Of a DNA stretch of 38,138 bases, positions 22,701 to 31,241 are shown piece by piece. A program made the translations under genes and the position numbers. Below the pieces are notes generated by a model. It had not been told where the DNA came from, did not search any database, and was given only the letters and a program-made list of their open reading frames with translations. Where the stretch lies: the NCBI GenBank assembly GCA_004552305.1, contig SFOX01000012.1, positions 1-38,138 on the forward strand, given 5' to 3'. Each line of letters starts with the position of its first letter. Within the stretch, counting starts at the first letter, position 1. This DNA is from Subdoligranulum variabile. Lineage in GTDB: Bacteria; Bacillota; Clostridia; Oscillospirales; Ruminococcaceae.

Positions 22701-23522
22701 TTAGTGCAGGTTGGGGGTCTTGTCCAGCGCCGCGTGGGCGGCTGCCACGACCTGTTCGATCACACCGTCGGGCAGCGGCTGCGGGGTTTCGCAGTGCTGC
22801 ACAAACAGCAGAAATTCTATGTTTCCCTCGGGTCCCTTGATGGGCGAAAAGTCCAGCCCCGCCGGGGCGAAGTGGTTGGCAAGGGCATAGCCCTGTGCCA
22901 TCTCCAGCACCTCGCGGTGGGTGGCGACCTCGCGCACAACGCCCTTTTTGCCGACCTTTTCGCGCCCGGCCTCAAACTGGGGCTTGACCAGGCATACGCC
23001 CACCGCGCCCGGCGTGCAGATGGCATCTGCCACCGGGAAAATATGCTTGAGCGAAATAAAGGACACATCTACGCTGAAAAACTCAACAGGCTCCTGCAAA
23101 TCCTCCGGCGTGACGCTGCGGATGTTGGTGCGCTCCATATTGATGACGCGCTCGTCGGTGCGCAGGCTCCATGCCAGCTGCCCGTAGCCCACGTCCACGG
23201 CGTATACCTTGACAGCGCCGTTTTGCAGCATACAGTCCGTAAAGCCGCCGGTGGAAGCACCAATGTCCATACAGACCTTGCCGTCCGGGCGCATGGGGAA
23301 CACCTGCATCGCCTTTTCCAGCTTGAGTCCGCCGCGGCTGACATAGCCGATATCGTGTCCGCGCACCTCGACCTTGGCATCGGGGGCGATCATCTCACCC
23401 GCCTTGTCCACCTTTTGCTCGTTGACAAAAACGATGCCGGACATAATCAGTGCCTTGGCGCGTTCGCGGCTTTGCACCAGCCCGTTCTGGCACAGGTATT
23501 GATCCAGACGTATTCTACTCAT
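22701..23522 (-). CDS. tlyA: TlyA family rRNA 2'-O-methyltransferase
   Basis: A 273-residue protein with an N-terminal S4 RNA-binding domain (RIRLDQYLCQNGLVQSRERAKALIMSGIVFVN) followed by an FtsJ-type methyltransferase. The latter has YVSRGGLKLEKAM, the S-adenosylmethionine loop VCMDIGASTGGFTDCML and FFSVDVSFISLKHIFPV. In mycobacteria TlyA methylates 16S and 23S rRNA; family members in Firmicutes are annotated as hemolysin A, which is probably a misnomer. It overlaps the dxs stop by 4 nt (ATGA). Confidence 0.95.
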   Translation of the reverse strand: MSRIRLDQYLCQNGLVQSRERAKALIMSGIVFVNEQKVDKAGEMIAPDAKVEVRGHDIGYVSRGGLKLEKAMQVFPMRPDGKVCMDIGASTGGFTDCMLQNGAVKVYAVDVGYGQLAWSLRTDERVINMERTNIRSVTPEDLQEPVEFFSVDVSFISLKHIFPVADAICTPGAVGVCLVKPQFEAGREKVGKKGVVREVATHREVLEMAQGYALANHFAPAGLDFSPIKGPEGNIEFLLFVQHCETPQPLPDGVIEQVVAAAHAALDKTPNLH

Positions 23523-25393
23523 TGCGGATTCTCCTCAGTTTGCAGCAGGGCGCGGCAGAGCGCGGCGGCGTCCAGCTTCTGGTCGGCGCGCAGCTCCGGC
23601 ACCTTGGCGTGCAAAAGATGTGCGTTATCTACGGCGTGCAGCAGGAACCGCCCCTGCCAGCCCGCCTGCTGCAGGGCAAAGCCCAGCTGCTGACCGATGC
23701 CGCCGGTGCGGATGGTATCCTCGGCAAACAGGATGGTGTCATACCCGCAAAGGGTCTGCACCAGCCCCTCGGGCAGCGGGTACAGCTGCACCAGCTTGAC
23801 GGCGTCGGCGCGGCAGCCCTTGTCCGCCAGTTCCTGACACGCCGACAGGATTTCCTCGGTTTCGGCACCGTAGCTGACGAGGGCAGTCTTGGCGGGCGCA
23901 GCGCCCTTGTAAATGTCAAATGGCTTTTCGCTGCAGCCCAGTGCTGCCAGCGCGGCGCTTTCGCCCCCGCGGGGATAGCGGATGGCGCGCGGACCGTGGC
24001 ATTCCCGCACCAGCACGCCCAGCCAGTAGCGCAGCTCCGCATAGTTGGCGGGCGCGTACACCGGGATGCCGATGCCGGAGAAAAACGCCGGGTCATAGAT
24101 GCCCTGATGCGTTTCGCCGTCGCCGGGAACAAGCCCCGCGCGATCCACGGCAAACAGCACATCCAGCTGCATCAGATGGACGTCATGTATAATTTGGTCG
24201 TAGGCACGCTGAAAAAACGTGGAATAGATGGCAACCACCGGCAGCAGCCCCTGGCTTGCCAAGCCGCCCGCAAAGGTGACGGCGTGTTCCTCTGCCATAC
24301 CGACATCGAAGAACCGCTGCTTGTGCGCCTGCTTGAAGAAGTTCAGCCCCGTGCCGTATTTCATCGCGGCAGTGATAGCGCACAGGCGGGGGATTTCCGT
24401 GCCAAGCTCGGTCAGGGTCTGCCCAAAGGTGGACGAGAAGGAGTCCGACGGCGAAAGCTCGGGGTCGGTCAGATGGCTGAGGTCCAGCTTGCCTACGGCG
24501 TGGAACTCGCCGGGGTTTTCCTCGGCGGGCTTCAGCCCCTTGCCCTTCTGGGTGACAACGTGCAGGAAAAGCGGGGCATACTGCTCCCGCAAATTGGAAA
24601 GCATCCGGCTGAGCAGCTCGACGTCGTGACCGTCCACGGGACCGACATACTGAAAGCCCATTTCCTCAAACAGGGTCGCCTGCTTGTAGATGCCGCGGCG
24701 GATAAACTGCTTGCCGTCCTGCAGCACCTTGACCATGGCATCGCCGACTACGGGGATGCGCTCGAGCGCGGTTTCCATATGCGCCTTGACGTGGAAATAC
24801 TTAGGGTCGGTGCGCAGGCGGGTCAGATAATTGGCCATCTGCCCGACATTTTTGGAGATGGACATCTTGTTATCATTCAGAATCACGACCAGATTGTCCA
24901 GCTTGCTGACATTGTTCATGCCCTCATAGACCATACCGCCGGTGAACGCGCCATCGCCTACAATGACGACCACCTTGCCGCGCTCGCCCTTGATTTTTTT
25001 CGCCTGTGCCATACCGATGGCAGCCGAAAGCGCCGCACTGCCGTGTCCGGCAACGAAGCTGTCACAGTTGCTTTCCTTGGGGTTGGGAAAACCCGAAAGC
25101 CCATCTTTTCCGCGCAGCTGCGAGAAACCGGAGCGGCGTCCGGTCAGCAGCTTATGGGTATAGCACTGGTGACCCACGTCAAACAAGAGCTTATCCTGCG
25201 GAAATTCCATAACGCGGTGCAGCGCCACGGTCAGCTCGACTACGCCCAGATTGGAGGACAGATGCCCGCCCGTGGCGGTGACGCTGCGGATCAAAAAGTT
25301 ACGAATTTCCTCACACAGAGCCGGCATATCCTCTGCCGGCAGTTTTTTTATGTCACCCGGTGCTTGGATCTTGTCCAGAAGATCAGTCTGCAT
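23519..25393 (-). CDS. dxs: 1-deoxy-D-xylulose-5-phosphate synthase
   Basis: A 624-residue thiamine-diphosphate enzyme, the first step of the MEP isoprenoid pathway (pyruvate plus glyceraldehyde 3-phosphate). Visible are TATGGHLSSNLGVVEL, LLFDVGHQCYTHKLLTGR, the ThDP/Mg motif VVIVGDGAFTGGMVYEGMNN with NDNKMSISKNVG, DVGMAEEHAVTFAGGLA (catalytic Glu in the second domain) and GDGETHQGIYDPAFF. I choose the ATG at 25393, about 10 nt after GAGGTG; a GTG at 25405 is in frame but overlaps that ribosome site. With ispA upstream this is an isoprenoid cluster. Confidence 0.97.
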   Translation of the reverse strand: MQTDLLDKIQAPGDIKKLPAEDMPALCEEIRNFLIRSVTATGGHLSSNLGVVELTVALHRVMEFPQDKLLFDVGHQCYTHKLLTGRRSGFSQLRGKDGLSGFPNPKESNCDSFVAGHGSAALSAAIGMAQAKKIKGERGKVVVIVGDGAFTGGMVYEGMNNVSKLDNLVVILNDNKMSISKNVGQMANYLTRLRTDPKYFHVKAHMETALERIPVVGDAMVKVLQDGKQFIRRGIYKQATLFEEMGFQYVGPVDGHDVELLSRMLSNLREQYAPLFLHVVTQKGKGLKPAEENPGEFHAVGKLDLSHLTDPELSPSDSFSSTFGQTLTELGTEIPRLCAITAAMKYGTGLNFFKQAHKQRFFDVGMAEEHAVTFAGGLASQGLLPVVAIYSTFFQRAYDQIIHDVHLMQLDVLFAVDRAGLVPGDGETHQGIYDPAFFSGIGIPVYAPANYAELRYWLGVLVRECHGPRAIRYPRGGESAALAALGCSEKPFDIYKGAAPAKTALVSYGAETEEILSACQELADKGCRADAVKLVQLYPLPEGLVQTLCGYDTILFAEDTIRTGGIGQQLGFALQQAGWQGRFLLHAVDNAHLLHAKVPELRADQKLDAAALCRALLQTEENPQ

Positions 25394-25429
25394 ACAGATA
25401 GACACCTCTTTTTTTGTAATTACTGCCTG

Positions 25430-25900
25430 TTACGGCATCGGCATCGCAAAGCCGATCAAAATGCCCAGCACGGCGCCGGTAAGCACCTCAATGGGGGTGT
25501 GACCGACCATTTCCTTGAGTTTTTTGCCGTTTTTCAAAAAAGGCAGCGCGTCGCTTTCCTGATCCATCCATTCGGTAAACATGCGGTTTAAGAGCTTTGC
25601 CTGCTCGCCGGTTTCATAGCGAACGCCCATGGCATCGTACATAACGATGATGGACAGAACCGCCGCCACGGCAAACACGGCGGAGTTTACGCCGCAGTAC
25701 CGCCCGGTTGCCACCACCATGGCGCAGACCGTTGCCGAGTGGGAGCTGGGCATACCGCCCGCGCCCCACATACGCTCGGCAATAAAGCGGTGGAAAATAA
25801 ACAGATTGAGTAAAACCTTGATCAATTGCGCCGTAAGCGAAGCGGAAATGGCCGTTACCAGCACATAGTTCCAGTTCAGCGCAGTGGTCAGCAGATGCAT
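25430..25900 (-). CDS. Divergent PAP2 family membrane protein (YuiD-like)
   Basis: A protein of about 156 residues with several membrane helices, of the divergent PAP2/vanadium-haloperoxidase-related family. The core is WGAGGMPSSHSATVCAMVVATG, with the phosphatase-like SSHS block, and the distal GHTPIEVLTGAVLGILIG carries the second conserved His. Related PAP2 proteins act on lipid or isoprenoid phosphates; its position between ispA and dxs makes a polyprenyl-phosphate link attractive but unproven. The ATG is at 25900; a TTG at 25903 is an alternative. AAGGA lies about 14 nt upstream. Confidence 0.9.
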   Translation of the reverse strand: MHLLTTALNWNYVLVTAISASLTAQLIKVLLNLFIFHRFIAERMWGAGGMPSSHSATVCAMVVATGRYCGVNSAVFAVAAVLSIIVMYDAMGVRYETGEQAKLLNRMFTEWMDQESDALPFLKNGKKLKEMVGHTPIEVLTGAVLGILIGFAMPMP

Positions 25901-25931
25901 CAACGTCGTTCACATCCTTACGGTGTAGTGG

Positions 25932-26819
25932 TTATTTTTTTCGGGTCAAAAGTTTCTGTGCCAGCCGCTGCAAAAAGGCGGCGTTTTCGCCCAGAGGTTC
26001 CAGCGCTGCCAGCGCCGTGTCGTTGTGGGTGCGGGCTTTTTCCCCCGCGCCCTGCAGCCCGTACAGGGTGATAAAGGTCGTTTTATCGTTTTCGGCGTCG
26101 CTGCCGACCGGCTTGCCCAGCTCCTGCGTGGTGGAGGTCACGTCCAGCATATCATCGACGATCTGGAACACCAGCCCGATCTCAGCGGCGTAGCGGCGCA
26201 GCGCCTCGCGCTTGGCACCGGTCTTTCCGGCAGCCGCGCAGCCGAGGTCTGTCGCTGCCACGATCAACGCGCCGGTCTTGTGGGCGTGCAGCTGCAAAAG
26301 CTCGCTCTCGCTTGCCTTGACGGTTTCAAAGTGCTTGTCCAGCTCCTGCCCGTACAGCATCCCGCGCGCACCGCCCGCCTTGGACAGCACGGCGGCAGCT
26401 TCGGCACGGCTTTCGGGGGAAAGCGGCGCGTTTGCCACCACCTCAAAGGCGGCAGTCACCAAGGCGTCCGCCGCCAAAAGTGCCGTAGCTTCGCCATATT
26501 GCTTATGGCAGCTGGGGCGTCCGCGGCGGAAATCGTCATTGTCCATACAGGGCAGATCATCGTGGATCAGCGAGTAGCAATGCAGCATTTCCAGCGCACA
26601 GGCATAGTCCAGCGCCGGCTCTGCACTGCCTGTGCAAAGCTCGCACGCTGCCAGCGTCAGCACCGCGCGGATGCGCTTACCGCCGCCCAACAGGCTGTAG
26701 CGGGCGGCATCGCAGATGGCACGCCCCGCGGGCAGGTAGGCGTCGCACAGGGCTTCCAGGCGCTGCTCGGTCGCGGTAAGATACCGGCTGAATGTTGCTT
26801 TGTATTCCTGCTCGGTCAT
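25932..26819 (-). CDS. ispA: Polyprenyl synthetase, farnesyl/geranyl diphosphate synthase type
   Basis: A 295-residue all-helical prenyltransferase that builds short-chain isoprenoid diphosphates. The first aspartate-rich motif is SLIHDDLPCMDNDDFRRG (Asp87, Asp88 and Asp93 to Asp96); the second is FQIVDDMLDVTST. GGGKRIRAVL binds the diphosphate and HAHKTGALI follows. The DDLPCMDNDD form and the length fit the farnesyl diphosphate synthase IspA group. Its ATG overlaps the xseB stop (ATGA). It is followed by the PAP2 gene and dxs, the common Clostridia order. Confidence 0.95.
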   Translation of the reverse strand: MTEQEYKATFSRYLTATEQRLEALCDAYLPAGRAICDAARYSLLGGGKRIRAVLTLAACELCTGSAEPALDYACALEMLHCYSLIHDDLPCMDNDDFRRGRPSCHKQYGEATALLAADALVTAAFEVVANAPLSPESRAEAAAVLSKAGGARGMLYGQELDKHFETVKASESELLQLHAHKTGALIVAATDLGCAAAGKTGAKREALRRYAAEIGLVFQIVDDMLDVTSTTQELGKPVGSDAENDKTTFITLYGLQGAGEKARTHNDTALAALEPLGENAAFLQRLAQKLLTRKK

Positions 26820-27031
26820 TGCGGTTCCTCCTGCGCTGCCAGCAGCGAGGCATCAATTTCCTCGATCTTCAGCTTGGCAGTTTCCAGCGTTTTGTTGCAA
26901 TACTGTATCAGGGATGCCGCCTCGGCATACAGCTTTACGGCATCCGCCAAGGGGGTCGTTTCGTCCTGCATCTGGGTCAGCAGGTCGTTCAGACGCTGCA
27001 TCCCTTCCTCAAAGGATTTCGGCTGTTTCAT
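26816..27031 (-). CDS. xseB: Exodeoxyribonuclease VII small subunit
   Basis: A 71-residue protein with the XseB pattern SFEEGMQRLNDLLTQMQDE, LADAVKLYAEAASLIQYC and CNKTLETAKLKIEEI, two helices that form the small-subunit coat on XseA. The complex degrades single-stranded DNA. The start overlaps the xseA stop and the end overlaps ispA, each as ATGA, so the three genes are translationally linked. Confidence 0.95.
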   Translation of the reverse strand: MKQPKSFEEGMQRLNDLLTQMQDETTPLADAVKLYAEAASLIQYCNKTLETAKLKIEEIDASLLAAQEEPQ

Positions 27032-28245
27032 AGCGTTGCGTTCCTTTCCGGCTTGCGCACGGTCAGCACCGTGCAGTCCGCCTCCGCCTTGTCGCCGCGC
27101 AGGGTCACTGTCTGCCCCGGCGCCAGATGCTCGACCGGGGTCACGGTGCCGCCGACGCTTGCCACTGTGTAGCCGCGCGCCAGCACCCCATAGGGGTTCA
27201 GCGACGCCGCCAAGGCTGCCGCGCTTTGCAGCTGCGCCTGCGCCGTGGTGATACGGCGGCGGCTTTGCGCCTGCACGGCATCGCTGACGGCAGCAAGGCT
27301 TTGCGCGCGGCGCTGCACAGCCTGCCGCGTGCGCTGCATGGCCTGACCGGTCGAAAGACTTTCTACCTTATTATAGCATACCCGGCAGCGATTCTGTATA
27401 TTATTTTGAATATTTTGCTGTAAAATGAATATTTTCCGCTGCATTTCGCGGCGGTCCGGCACGCACAGCTCCGCCGCAGCCGAGGGTGTGGGCGCGCGCA
27501 GGTCAGCGACATAATCCAATATCGTTGTGTCGATCTCGTGTCCCACCGCCGAAACCAGCGGTTTGCGGCAGGCTGCGGCGGCGCGGGCGATGCGCTCGCT
27601 GTTAAAGATCCACAGGTCCTCCTTGCTGCCGCCGCCGCGTGTGACCAGAATCAGCTCCGGGCGGGGGTCGTTGTCCAGTGCGCGGATGCCCGCCACAATG
27701 CTGCGCTCGGCCTCCACGCCCTGCACGTTGACGGGTGCCAGCAGCAGCTGCACCCCCGGCCAGCGGCGGGCAATGACGTTTTGCACATCCTGCCATGCCG
27801 CGCCGGTCTTGCTGGTGACCACACCGATGCACCTTGGCACGGCGGGCAGCGGGCGCTTGCGCTCGGGCGCAAACAGCCCCTCGGCTTCCAGCTTTTTGCG
27901 CAGCGCGTCAAACGCCATCTGCGCCGCACCCGCGCCGAAGGGGCGCATATAGTCGGCATACAGCTGAAAGCTGCCGTCACGCTCATAGATGGTGGCGTGA
28001 CCGTAAACCAGCACCTGCATCCCGTTTTGCGGTTCAAACGGCAAAAGCCGCGCCTGACTGCGGAACATCACCGCCTTGACCCCGGCGTTTTCGTCCTTGA
28101 GGGTAAAGTAGATATGCCCGCTTTTGTAGTGCCGGACAAGGCCGGAAATCTCGCCGCAGACGATGACATCGTTCAGCGGGTCGCACTGCGCCAGCACCTG
28201 CTTTGCCAAGCGGTTGAGGTCGGTTACCTTTATAAAGTCTGCCAT
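27028..28245 (-). CDS. xseA: Exodeoxyribonuclease VII large subunit
   Basis: A 405-residue catalytic subunit. It begins MADFIKVTDLNRLAKQVL and continues with the OB-fold DVIVCGEISGLVRHYKSGHIYFTLKD. The catalytic region includes CIGVVTSKTGAAWQDVQNV, ELILVTRGGGSKEDLWIFN, PLVSAVGHEIDTTILDYVAD and RAPTPSAAAEL, with the conserved DxxT/GHE/GGGS residues. The coiled coil follows, then the C-terminal GYTVASVGG strand. The ATG at 28245 has AAGGAG about 8 nt upstream and overlaps the M22-paralogue stop by 16 nt; the frame is open far upstream but that is not XseA-like. Confidence 0.96.
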   Translation of the reverse strand: MADFIKVTDLNRLAKQVLAQCDPLNDVIVCGEISGLVRHYKSGHIYFTLKDENAGVKAVMFRSQARLLPFEPQNGMQVLVYGHATIYERDGSFQLYADYMRPFGAGAAQMAFDALRKKLEAEGLFAPERKRPLPAVPRCIGVVTSKTGAAWQDVQNVIARRWPGVQLLLAPVNVQGVEAERSIVAGIRALDNDPRPELILVTRGGGSKEDLWIFNSERIARAAAACRKPLVSAVGHEIDTTILDYVADLRAPTPSAAAELCVPDRREMQRKIFILQQNIQNNIQNRCRVCYNKVESLSTGQAMQRTRQAVQRRAQSLAAVSDAVQAQSRRRITTAQAQLQSAAALAASLNPYGVLARGYTVASVGGTVTPVEHLAPGQTVTLRGDKAEADCTVLTVRKPERNATL

Positions 28246-29171
28246 ACGCCACGCTCCTTGGCAGCCAGCACCGCAATGCCGATGGCATTGTCGCTGGCAA
28301 ATTTTGCCGGCACAAAGCGGGCATCGGGCAGGCGGGCAGTGATATAGCTGCGGATGAGGTCGCTGCTCATCACACCGCCCGCAAACACGACCGGCAGACC
28401 GGGATGCTCCTGCAGGGCGTTTTGCGCCATACGCAGCAGCGTTTCGGCAACGCAGAGCAGGCAGTATTTGCAGACGTAGGGCGCAGTCTTGCCCTGCTCC
28501 AGCAGCTTGGCGCATTGGTTTTCCAGCCCGGAAAGGCTGCACGCGGTGCCGCGCACACTGACCTTGGGCTTGATGCGCTCCTCACACAGGGCGGCCTGCT
28601 CGCTGACATACACGCCCGCCGGGAAAGCAAAACCCAGCTTTACGCCCAAGCGGTCAACCGCCTGCCCGGCGTACAGGTCGCTGCTGGTACCCAGCGGGAT
28701 GATGGACTGCGCCCCCCGGCACAAAAGCAGGTCGGTGGTGCCGCCCGAAACATGGAACACAAGGGTTTCTCTTTCAAACAGGGTCTTATCCCCTGTTGCA
28801 TGCAGTGCGGCGGCAATATGTCCCTGCTGGTGGGTCAGCTTGTACAGCGGCACGCCGCCGGCCAGAGAAAACGCCGTTGCGGCGTTGACCCCTGCCAAAA
28901 AGCAGGGCATATACGACCCCTGCACCGGGCGGGGCTTTTCGGACACTGCCACCGCCTGAATTTTAGAAAGCGGCACGGTATCGTTGATTTTTTGCATAAG
29001 CTCCGGCAAGGCGGCGGTATGATGGAACAGCGCATCGCTTTGGCGCAGCCCCAGCTGCCCCGCCTTGACCGGCAAAAACTTTTTGCAATCGCAAACAACC
29101 TCTCCGGCATCCGCGTCAAACACGGCCAGAGAGGTTGCGTAATTACTGGTATCTATGCCTAGGGTCAGCAT
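28230..29171 (-). CDS. TsaD/Kae1-family paralogue (M22 peptidase-like)
   Basis: A 313-residue actin-fold protein starting LGIDTSNYATSLAVFD. It keeps the TsaD-type metal ligands: His114 and His118 in LTHQQGHIAAAL and Asp294 in FASDNAIGIA, with VSGGTTDLL and VVFAGGVMSSDLIR as nucleotide-site loops. It differs from true TsaD in its divergent N-terminal loop (DTSNY in place of ETSCDET). It belongs to a Clostridia-specific paralogue found in this same nusB-xseA position, with no established function; t6A synthesis is usually done by a separate tsaD. It overlaps nusB by 7 nt and xseA by 16 nt. Confidence 0.88.
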   Translation of the reverse strand: MLTLGIDTSNYATSLAVFDADAGEVVCDCKKFLPVKAGQLGLRQSDALFHHTAALPELMQKINDTVPLSKIQAVAVSEKPRPVQGSYMPCFLAGVNAATAFSLAGGVPLYKLTHQQGHIAAALHATGDKTLFERETLVFHVSGGTTDLLLCRGAQSIIPLGTSSDLYAGQAVDRLGVKLGFAFPAGVYVSEQAALCEERIKPKVSVRGTACSLSGLENQCAKLLEQGKTAPYVCKYCLLCVAETLLRMAQNALQEHPGLPVVFAGGVMSSDLIRSYITARLPDARFVPAKFASDNAIGIAVLAAKERGVWQTL

Positions 29172-29581
29172 GATGCTTCAGGCTCGGCGTCCTGCTCGCG
29201 CGCCACCGCACCCAGCAAGCCGTTGACAAACTGGTAGTCGGTATCAGCGCCGTATTTTTTGACCAGCTCGACTGCCTCATTGATGGCAACGCCGGGCTTT
29301 TGCTCTTTGCCGTACAGCATTTCCGCCAAGGCAAGGCGCAGCGCCACCAGGCTGACGCGCGGCACACGGCTCAGCGTCCAGCCCTTGAGATGGTCGGTGA
29401 TGATGCTGTCCAGCTCGTCGCTGTGTGCGTTCATCGCTGCCAGCAGCTCAGCGGCAAAGGCATCGGGCTGCCCCTCCAGCTCCTCAGCGGGCAGGGTGGG
29501 CATTTCCGGCTCAAAGGTCGCGGCAAAGGCGGTTAAAAAGGCGGCTTCGCGGGATTCGCGGCGGGTAGGCTTTTTGTCCAT
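29165..29581 (-). CDS. nusB: Transcription antitermination factor NusB
   Basis: A 138-residue all-helical protein that, with NusE (S10), binds boxA RNA to promote rRNA antitermination. It has the start RRESREAAFLTAFA and the signature VSLVALRLALAEMLY followed by VAINEAVELVKKYGADTDYQFVNGLLGAV. It lies 20 nt after the asp23-like gene and overlaps the M22 paralogue by 7 nt, matching the YqhY-NusB order of Firmicutes. Confidence 0.95.
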   Translation of the reverse strand: MDKKPTRRESREAAFLTAFAATFEPEMPTLPAEELEGQPDAFAAELLAAMNAHSDELDSIITDHLKGWTLSRVPRVSLVALRLALAEMLYGKEQKPGVAINEAVELVKKYGADTDYQFVNGLLGAVAREQDAEPEASC

Positions 29582-29601
29582 AAGTTACGTTCCTGTCTTT
29601 C

Positions 29602-29967
29602 TTAGTTGGTTTCCTTGTCATGCTCTGCCAAGCCGACCACCTGCACGTCCACGCGCGCCACAGTGATACCGGTCATATTCTGGATTGCCTGCTTGACGTT
29701 CTCCTGCACTTTTTCGCACAGGGGCATAATTTTGGTGCCATAGCGGGCGGTCAGATGCACCGTAACAGTGGCAATGCCGTCCTCCATAACGACCTCAACC
29801 GGCTTTTGCAGCCCGGTACGGCTTAAAATGCCGCGTACATTTTTTTGCGGGCCGCCGGCGGTGACCTGTGCCACACCGTCAACCTCCAAAGCTGCCAGAC
29901 GTGCGATCTTGGCCAGTACTTCGGTCGAGATCTGCAAGCTGCCGCCGATGGTATTGCGTACATCCAT
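29602..29967 (-). CDS. Asp23/Gls24 family protein (YqhY-like)
   Basis: A 121-residue protein with the family core GSLQISTEVLAKIARLAALE, VDGVAQVTAGG, VEVVMEDGIATVTVHLTARYG and IMPLCEKVQENVKQAIQNMTG. The YqhY group sits beside nusB and accC in bacilli and is linked to fatty-acid synthesis control; here accB/accC are absent. The ATG at 29967 follows GGGAGGGTAC; the frame runs further upstream but that part is not family-like. A separate promoter lies about 90 nt upstream, so it starts a transcript independent of spoIIIA. Confidence 0.92.
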   Translation of the reverse strand: MDVRNTIGGSLQISTEVLAKIARLAALEVDGVAQVTAGGPQKNVRGILSRTGLQKPVEVVMEDGIATVTVHLTARYGTKIMPLCEKVQENVKQAIQNMTGITVARVDVQVVGLAEHDKETN

Positions 29968-30057
29968 TTTGTGTACCCTCCCATTGCATACGGTCTGTTG
30001 CGCACGGCATGGCAAGCCGCGCACCTTTTCCAGCCATAGTCTTTGATGATATACAGT

Positions 30058-30086
30058 AGTGTACCACAAAATGAATGTTTTTGCAA
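30058..30086 (-). promoter_or_regulatory. Promoter of the asp23-nusB-xse-isp-dxs series
   Basis: On the minus strand the -35 is TTGCAA (30081-30086), the spacer is 17 nt and the -10 is TACACT (30058-30063). It gives housekeeping genes vegetative expression downstream of the sporulation operon. Confidence 0.68.
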
Positions 30087-30099
30087 CCACAGCGCGATT

Positions 30100-30717
30100 T
30101 TATTTTACTTCCACAATGGTAAGCTGCTGCGCCGAAAGCTGCGGGCATTTGGTAAGCACGGCATCCCGGATGCGTGCCACCTGATCGCCGTTCAAGGTAC
30201 CCGTTTCCGTCATCACGGTGACGCTGGCGCCGGCTTCGTCCAGCGCCACCAGACAATCGACAAAGCCCTTGGCTTTGATCAGGCTTTCCAGCTCGGCGGC
30301 GGCGGTGATGCTGCTGACCTGGGCGGAGAGCTTTTCGGTCAGCGCGGTTTTCTCCTCCTCGGTAAGCTTGGCGTTCTTCAGTGCTTTTTTCAGGGTTTCC
30401 AGTGCCTCGTCGCGCGCCTTGTCGCGCGATAAGCGTGCCGACTCAAAAAACGATGTTCCCGCGTCCTTTACAACGCTGACCAGCTGCGCCTCGCCGTAGT
30501 TTTTGGCAGTGTTCCCAGCGTCGGCGTCGGCAGCGGCAGGCAAAAGCGGGTCGGTCACCGCGGCGGTTTCCTTTGCCGCAGCGCCCACGGTCTGCGCCTC
30601 GGCAGGCAGGGCGCGGGCGTAGCTCCAATTCAGATAAACCGCCCCGCCCAGCGCCAAGGTCAAAAAAGCCGCCGTGACGCCGGTGCTCTTGAATTTTCGG
30701 AAAACAGGCTGTTTCAT
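30100..30717 (-). CDS. spoIIIAH: Stage III sporulation protein AH
   Basis: A 205-residue protein with a basic N-terminus, one membrane helix (about residues 13-30) and a long exposed domain with coiled-coil and ring-building YscJ/FliF-like parts (LEELIKAKGF-type region: AELESLIKAKGFVDCLVAL). SpoIIIAH in the mother cell binds SpoIIQ of the forespore to form the feeding channel during engulfment. It has AAGGAGG before the ATG and overlaps spoIIIAG by 4 nt. It is the last spoIIIA gene, followed by a vegetative promoter. Confidence 0.93.
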   Translation of the reverse strand: MKQPVFRKFKSTGVTAAFLTLALGGAVYLNWSYARALPAEAQTVGAAAKETAAVTDPLLPAAADADAGNTAKNYGEAQLVSVVKDAGTSFFESARLSRDKARDEALETLKKALKNAKLTEEEKTALTEKLSAQVSSITAAAELESLIKAKGFVDCLVALDEAGASVTVMTETGTLNGDQVARIRDAVLTKCPQLSAQQLTIVEVK

Positions 30718-31241
30718 CGTGCTTCCTCCTTGTCGGCTGCCATCTTGGCAACGGTGATATGATGTGTACCCACGTCGGTCAGCGCTTGTACCAGCGCCGT
30801 GATGCTTGCCTGCACCGCCGGGTCGTCGCCGCCGGTACAAACCACCGCCACGCCCAGCACCTCCGGCGCGTAGACGGTTTCCACCAGCCCTGCCGTGTTG
30901 CCGCTGACCAGCACCGGCGTGCTGGCGGCGCTGCCGTCGGCGCGGGATTCCGTGTCTGCGGCGTAGACGGTTTTTTCGCGGTGGGACACCGTGACCATAA
31001 CCCGCACGGTGCCTGCCCCCTCGACCGTACCCAAAAGCTCTGCCATCTGCTGTTCGAGCTGTGCGGCGTAGTCGGCTTCCTGTGCTTCGGCGGCATTTGG
31101 CGGCGCAGCGGCGGTTTCGGCGGGCAGCCACTCGGACACTGCCAGCAGCAACAGCCCCGCCATACCGGCTGCCGCCAGCAGCTGCACCCGGCGTTTTTCG
31201 TCGTCCCACAGCGGTTTCAGCCGCTGCCACAGCGCCGTCAC
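30714..31241 (-). CDS. spoIIIAG: Stage III sporulation protein AG
   Basis: A 175-residue protein with one membrane helix (about 21-38), a spacer, then a ring-building domain starting LEQQMAELLGTVEGAGTVRVMVTV and ending EVLGVAVVCTGGDDPAVQASITALVQALTDV-type sequence, the SpoIIIAG pattern. It forms a large oligomeric ring in the intermembrane space. It starts with GTG at 31239-31241, overlapping the spoIIIAF TGA, and ends with an ATGA overlap with spoIIIAH. Confidence 0.92.
   Translation of the reverse strand: MTALWQRLKPLWDDEKRRVQLLAAAGMAGLLLLAVSEWLPAETAAAPPNAAEAQEADYAAQLEQQMAELLGTVEGAGTVRVMVTVSHREKTVYAADTESRADGSAASTPVLVSGNTAGLVETVYAPEVLGVAVVCTGGDDPAVQASITALVQALTDVGTHHITVAKMAADKEEAR

Noticed and set aside
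23450..25591. Long open frame of 713 codons on the plus strand opposite tlyA and dxs
   Set aside because: It runs antisense to two well-recognised enzymes, shows no family-like motifs and follows from high-GC codon use.
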